Of a DNA stretch of 64,000 nt, positions 60,637 through 64,000 are shown one piece after another (position 1 is the stretch's first letter; the number at the start of each line of letters is the position of its first letter). The stretch spans positions 18,151 through 82,150 of the forward strand of contig DATKPC010000045.1 in NCBI GenBank assembly GCA_035524275.1, given 5' to 3'. The DNA is from DATKPC01 sp035524275 (GTDB lineage Bacteria; Pseudomonadota; Gammaproteobacteria; Burkholderiales; Burkholderiaceae_F). Position numbers and translations under genes: made by a program. The notes under the pieces were generated by a model. That model made no database searches, was not told the DNA's origin, and was given only the letters and a program-made list of their open reading frames with translations.

Positions 60637-61281
60637 ATGACCTCCGCCGCGCCCCCGCCATTGCCCGAGGTCTTCCTGGCGCGAGTCCGTGCCATGCTCG
60701 CGGACGGTCGTCGAAAGCTGATCGGGCTCGTCGGGCCGCCGGGAGCCGGCAAGTCGACGCTCGCACAGGCCTTGCACGAGACGTTCCGCGACGCATCGCA
60801 GGTCGTCCCGATGGACGGCTATCACCTCGCGAACGTCGAACTGCGGCGCTTGGGGCGCGCAGGGCGCAAAGGTGCCCCGGACACCTTCGATGCGGCCGGC
60901 TATGCCGCGCTGCTGCGGCGCCTGCGCGCGCAGCGCGACGACGAGATCGTCTACGCGCCGGAATTCCGGCGCGCGATCGAGGAGCCGATCGCCGGCGCCA
61001 TCCCGGTGCGGCCGGACACGCGCCTCGTGATCACCGAAGGCAACTACCTTCTGCTCGACCACGGGCCGTGGCGCGAGGTGGCGCCGCTGCTCGACGACAG
61101 CTGGTACGTCGATATCGACGACGGGCTGCGCCACGAGCGCCTGCTGCGCCGGCACCAGCAGTTCGGACGCAGCGAGGAGGCCGCGCGCGCCTGGGTCGCG
61201 AACACCGACGAGCCGAACGCGGTGTTGATCGCAGCGACCCGCGGCCGGGCACGGATCACGTTCCGCTGGGACGCCGCCTAG
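60637..61281 (+). CDS. P-loop nucleoside/nucleotide kinase family protein (uridine kinase-like)
   Basis: A 214-residue kinase with P-loop G33-PPGAGKST-41, PMDGYHLANVELRRLG, a LVITEGNYLLLDHGPW Walker B-like segment and HERLLRRHQQFGRSEEAARAW. It belongs to the uridine kinase/pantothenate kinase-like family whose relatives phosphorylate fructose, nucleosides or pantothenate; the substrate is not fixed by sequence. It is likely co-transcribed with the luciferase-like gene and the PPC-domain gene. Confidence 0.9.
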   Translation: MTSAAPPPLPEVFLARVRAMLADGRRKLIGLVGPPGAGKSTLAQALHETFRDASQVVPMDGYHLANVELRRLGRAGRKGAPDTFDAAGYAALLRRLRAQRDDEIVYAPEFRRAIEEPIAGAIPVRPDTRLVITEGNYLLLDHGPWREVAPLLDDSWYVDIDDGLRHERLLRRHQQFGRSEEAARAWVANTDEPNAVLIAATRGRARITFRWDAA

Positions 61282-61309
61282 CGGCGGGCGAACCGGGACC
61301 TGTCGCGCC

Positions 61310-61726
61310 ATGTCACTTCGTCCGGTCCGCCTCGCGCCGCGTTCCGACCTTCGGGAATGCGTCGAGCGGCTGGCGATGGCGTTGCCCAACGGGTCCGGTT
61401 TCGTCGTGAGCGGCGTCGGCAGCCTGTCGCGGGCGCGGATTCGCCTCGCCGACGAGGCGACCGGTCGCGACATACCGGGCCCGCTGGAGATCATCTCGGT
61501 CGCCGGATCCGTCTCGCCGGACGGCGCTCACCTGCACATCGCGATCGCGGATGCGCGTGGGCAGGTGCTCGGCGGCCACGTCTGTGTCGGTTGCGAGGTC
61601 CGGACGACGGCGGAACTGCTGGTCGCCGGGCTGGCAGACCACGAACTGGCGCGCGAGTTCGACGAGCTCACGGGTTTCGACGAGCTCGTCGTCCGCCCGG
61701 TGCGCGGTCCCGCCGACCGCACCTGA
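61310..61726 (+). CDS. PPC/DUF296-domain protein
   Basis: A 138-residue single-domain protein of the PPC (DUF296) fold, found alone in bacteria and with AT-hooks in plants. Family signature: SGFVVSGVGSLSRARIRLAD, EIISVAGSVSPDGAHLHIAIADARGQVLGGHV. The bacterial role is unclear (metal or small-molecule binding, DNA association by analogy). It starts 28 bp after the kinase gene. Confidence 0.88.
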   Translation: MSLRPVRLAPRSDLRECVERLAMALPNGSGFVVSGVGSLSRARIRLADEATGRDIPGPLEIISVAGSVSPDGAHLHIAIADARGQVLGGHVCVGCEVRTTAELLVAGLADHELAREFDELTGFDELVVRPVRGPADRT

Positions 61727-61808
61727 GCCTGCCGGTCCGTAACGCGCCGTCCTGCAGCGCGGTTCGCACCGGCTTCGGGCCAACGGCGGAGCGAGGCGCC
61801 TTCCCGGC

Positions 61809-62984
61809 TCAGGGCATGCGCTTGAGTCGCATCTCGTCCAACCGCAGGAACAGGCGCTCCGCCGGCCACGACTCGTCCAGGGCCCGCAGCACGACGGCCG
61901 CCGGCGATTCGGGCGCGAGTCCGCCGAGGGGTGGATCGCGGTCGAGGTTCGTCGGGAAGGCGTAGCCCTCCGCGGATGCGGCGACGACGCGCGCGACGGC
62001 GTCACGCTGGAGCGCGTCGGTCGCGACAAGCCGCTGCAGGTGCGGATAGAGGACCCGCGTCATGCGGTCGCGATCGACGGATTCCATCGCCCGCCCGAAA
62101 ACCGAGGACACCTGCAGCAGGTTCGCGATGCGCTGGATGTCGCGCGAGGAGTTCGTGCCGGCGGCATGGATCAGCGCCGGGTTGAAGAACACCGCGTCGC
62201 CCTTGCGCAGCGGCAGCTGGACGCGGTGCCTGTCGAAATAGGCACGAAACTCGTCGCGCTCGGCGACGAGGTATCCGTAGCGGTATTTCTGCGAATGCGG
62301 CAGGTAGAGCGTCGGCCCGCTTTCCAGCGGCATGTCGACGTGCGCGACGGCGCCCTGCAGCGTGAGCAGCGGCGAGAGCCGATGGACCCGGGCCGGGAAC
62401 CGCTCCGCCTGCGCGGCCGTGCAGAACCCGAGGTGGTAGTCGCGGTGCGGCATCTGCGCCGCGCCGCCGGGGCGGACGTTGTTGACCTGCGACGTGACCT
62501 GGTAGCCCGGTCCGAGCCAGGCCTGGCTCGCCAGCGCGATCATGTCGTTGCCGTAGTAGCGGGCGAAGAGTTCGGGGTCGGCCAGGCAGAGCTTTTCCAG
62601 GGCGTTCCACACCCGGTCGTTGGCGCCGGCCTTCGCGAAGTGGTCGCCGCCGCTCTGCGATTGCCGCTCCGCGTCGATGATCGCGCGGAATCGCTCGGTG
62701 ACGGCGTCGACGACGGCCGCGGATTCGAACGCCTGCGTCAATACGACGATGCCGGGGCCGGCGTGCCAGATCGCGGACCATTCCGCCGCAAGGCGGTCGA
62801 CGAAGCGATGATCGACCGCCATCCTCCCCCGCAGATCGCGGCATTCGTAGATCGGCACGCCGTCGCGAATGCCGGCCGCGAGCGGGCAGCACGCCGGATC
62901 CGTCGCGTTGGCGCAGAGCGCCTCCAGGTCGTCCAGCCGCGCATCGGCGGCGGCGAGTCGTCCGGCGAATGCGTCCGAAGCCAT
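61809..62984 (-). CDS. Phytanoyl-CoA dioxygenase (PhyH) family protein
   Basis: A 391-residue Fe(II)/2-oxoglutarate-type oxygenase. The HxD metal motif is in PHRDYHLGF, the distal His in PALIHAAGTNSSRDIQRIA with the Arg that binds 2-oxoglutarate. VVLTQAFESAAVVDAVTERFRAII is the N-terminal PhyH block. Substrate unknown; members hydroxylate diverse small molecules. It runs convergent with the PPC-domain gene, divergent from the ArsR gene. Confidence 0.88.
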   Translation of the reverse strand: MASDAFAGRLAAADARLDDLEALCANATDPACCPLAAGIRDGVPIYECRDLRGRMAVDHRFVDRLAAEWSAIWHAGPGIVVLTQAFESAAVVDAVTERFRAIIDAERQSQSGGDHFAKAGANDRVWNALEKLCLADPELFARYYGNDMIALASQAWLGPGYQVTSQVNNVRPGGAAQMPHRDYHLGFCTAAQAERFPARVHRLSPLLTLQGAVAHVDMPLESGPTLYLPHSQKYRYGYLVAERDEFRAYFDRHRVQLPLRKGDAVFFNPALIHAAGTNSSRDIQRIANLLQVSSVFGRAMESVDRDRMTRVLYPHLQRLVATDALQRDAVARVVAASAEGYAFPTNLDRDPPLGGLAPESPAAVVLRALDESWPAERLFLRLDEMRLKRMP

Positions 62985-63057
62985 CGGGTCTCCCGTCGGA
63001 TTGCCGCCTGAGTCTAGGGCCTGTCCAGGTCGCGATGCCGCCCGATCGACGCCGGGC

Positions 63058-63087
63058 TTGACATGCAATCGAATACTTGCCTATTAT
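63058..63087 (+). promoter_or_regulatory. Sigma-70 promoter of the ArsR-type regulator
   Basis: TTGACA at 63058 and TATTAT at 63082 with an 18-bp spacer. The predicted start lies near 63094, so the ATG at 63063 is inside the promoter and cannot be the translation start. Confidence 0.75.
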
Positions 63088-63111
63088 TCAGGCAATCGTT
63101 GACTTGCATGT
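63061..63111. promoter_or_regulatory. Nested palindromic operator at the arsR-type promoter
   Basis: An inner dyad TTGCCT-N7-AGGCAA (63077-63095) overlaps the -10 box. An outer dyad ACATGCAA/TTGCATGT (63061-63068, 63104-63111) has the same centre, 63086. The half-blocks GCAATCG-N4-CTTGC also recur as direct repeats (63065-63080 and 63093-63108). This fits autorepression by the adjacent regulator. Confidence 0.75.
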
Positions 63112-63119
63112 TGCCGTCC

Positions 63120-63455
63120 ATGGCCGGGCACCACGATGACACCGACCTGCTGTTCAAGGCCCTCGCGGATCCCAGCCGGCGCAAGCTGCTGGACGTGCTC
63201 CACGCGCATGACGGCCGCACGCTCCATGAGTTGTGCGAGCACCTGGACATGACGCGGCAGGGCGTGACGCAGCACCTCGGCGTGCTGGAGGCGGCGAACC
63301 TCGTCGCGACGACGTGGCGCGGCCGCGAGAAGCTTCACTTCCTCAACCCGGTGCCGCTGCAGGACATCTACGAGCGCTGGATCGCGAAGTTCGAGAAACC
63401 GCGCCTCAAGGCGCTGGGCGACCTCAAACGACGACTGGAGAAGAACCATGGCTAG
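63120..63455 (+). CDS. ArsR-family winged-helix regulator
   Basis: A 111-residue regulator of the ArsR/SmtB fold. LLFKALADPSRRKLLDVLHAHDGRTLHELCEHLDMTRQGVTQHLGVLEAANLV is the DNA-binding unit, here described by its pattern: helix, LADP.RR.LL, HTH, wing. No metal-binding Cys cluster is evident, so it senses another signal. ATG at 63108 is an alternative. It overlaps the AHSA1 gene by 8 bases, a common ArsR/SRPBCC pairing. Confidence 0.9.
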   Translation: MAGHHDDTDLLFKALADPSRRKLLDVLHAHDGRTLHELCEHLDMTRQGVTQHLGVLEAANLVATTWRGREKLHFLNPVPLQDIYERWIAKFEKPRLKALGDLKRRLEKNHG

Positions 63456-63912
63456 ATCGACCTTCATCTACGTGACCTACATCCGCACGACGCCGCAAAA
63501 GCTGTGGTCGGCGCTGACGGACCCGGAGTTCATGACGCAGTACTGGTTCGGCATGCACTGCGAAAGCGCGTGGACGGCGGGATCGTCGTGGAAACTCGTC
63601 TCCGGCGACGGTCAGGTCTTCGATGCCGGTGAGATCGCGGAGGCCGATGCGCCGCGGCGCCTCGTGATCCGCTGGCGGCACCAGAACAGGCCGGAGTTGC
63701 AGGCCGAAGGCGAGTCGCTGTGCACGATGGAACTGGAACCGCAAGGCTCGGCGGTCAAGCTCAGCATCACCCACGCCATCGAGCGCGATCCGTCGAAGCT
63801 GATCGCGGCCGTCTCCGGCGGGTGGCCGAAGATCCTGTCGAACCTGAAGTCCCTGCTCGAGACCGGCTCGATCGCGCTCGACGAGGCGTATCCGGCGGGG
63901 AGTTCGCGGTAG
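63448..63912 (+). CDS. SRPBCC/AHSA1-domain protein
   Basis: A 154-residue START-like protein of the activator of Hsp90 ATPase homologue 1 family. VTYIRTTPQKLWSALTDPEFMTQYWFG and the DAPRRLVIRWRHQNRPE segments, plus SGGWPKILSNLKSLLETG at the C-terminus, are characteristic. It forms a hydrophobic pocket for an unknown ligand. Overlaps the ArsR gene by 8 bases and is likely co-regulated through the operator upstream. Confidence 0.92.
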   Translation: MARSTFIYVTYIRTTPQKLWSALTDPEFMTQYWFGMHCESAWTAGSSWKLVSGDGQVFDAGEIAEADAPRRLVIRWRHQNRPELQAEGESLCTMELEPQGSAVKLSITHAIERDPSKLIAAVSGGWPKILSNLKSLLETGSIALDEAYPAGSSR

Positions 63913-63919
63913 GCGACCA

Positions 63920-64000
63920 CCCTCTCCCCCACCCCTCTCCCGCTTCGCGGGCGAGGGGAGTCCGGGCGCCAGCCGTTGGACCGGTGTCTCGATTTGCGAC
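63920..64000. repeat. REPIN/MITE-like palindromic element, copy 5 (cut by window edge)
   Basis: Left arm CCCTCTCCCCCACCCCTCTC... and most of the spacer are present, 7 bp after the AHSA1 stop; the second arm lies beyond the window. Orientation matches copies 1 and 2. Confidence 0.82.

Noticed and set aside
1..64000. CRISPR arrays, tRNA or rRNA genes, insertion sequences with transposase
   Set aside because: None recognised after reading both strands; the only repeats of note are the palindromic elements.

Overview
The window is a GC-rich, densely coded stretch of chromosome. Gene content (assimilatory nitrate cluster with sigma-54 control, SoxC/SoxD-like pair, hydroquinone catabolism, many periplasmic binding proteins, H-NS-like protein) and the dispersed inverted CCCTCTCCC...CGCGGGCGAGGGG repeats suggest a metabolically versatile betaproteobacterium, probably Burkholderiales-like. 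That placement is inference; there is no rRNA gene to anchor it. I saw no tRNA, rRNA, CRISPR array, prophage or transposase gene.

Layout. 1-6.4 kb (minus): a hydroquinone ring-cleavage operon (small and large dioxygenase subunits, semialdehyde dehydrogenase, maleylacetate reductase), followed by a branched-chain-type ABC binding protein and ATPase, with a LysR regulator upstream and a GTT-N11-AAC operator candidate between them. 7.7-10.4 kb: small metalloprotease-like protein, solitary ModA-like protein, SDR and DsbA-type isomerase. 10.5-19.5 kb (minus): nitrate assimilation operon nirB-nirD-narK-PP2C/kinase-nasA behind a consensus -24/-12 promoter and a leader terminator. 19.8-22.1 kb (plus): SoxC, SoxD-like cytochrome and rhodanese. 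22.2-24.8 kb (minus): acetate kinase and a MaoC-phosphotransacylase fusion. 24.9-32.7 kb: short H-NS-like protein, penicillin acylase family protein, binding protein, ABC-2 exporter, ModE-like regulator, PAS histidine kinase. 32.9-46.4 kb (minus): old yellow enzyme, prolyl oligopeptidase, MacAB-like exporter and a dpp peptide importer, the last two in one nearly gapless gene chain. 46.4-51.3 kb: poorly characterised genes including a four-gene membrane/von Willebrand-like cluster. 51.3-56.3 kb (minus): TonB receptor, YfiR-like protein and hybrid histidine kinase. 56.5-64 kb: FMN reductase, AhpD-like protein, gamma-glutamyltransferase, luciferase-like enzyme, P-loop kinase, PPC-domain protein, phytanoyl-CoA dioxygenase-like protein and an ArsR/AHSA1 pair.

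Functional themes. Aromatic degradation feeds beta-ketoadipate. Nitrate is imported and reduced to ammonium under probable nitrogen control. Sulfur compounds may be oxidised by SoxCD and rhodanese. Acyl-CoA can be converted to acyl phosphate and ATP. Peptides are probably scavenged by Dpp, prolyl oligopeptidase and gamma-glutamyltransferase. Five copies of a roughly 130-bp REPIN/MITE-like element are scattered through the window. One supplies the stop codon and last residues of nasA and another lies inside the hydroquinone operon. The least explained locus is the 47.3-51.3 kb membrane/vWA-like cluster.
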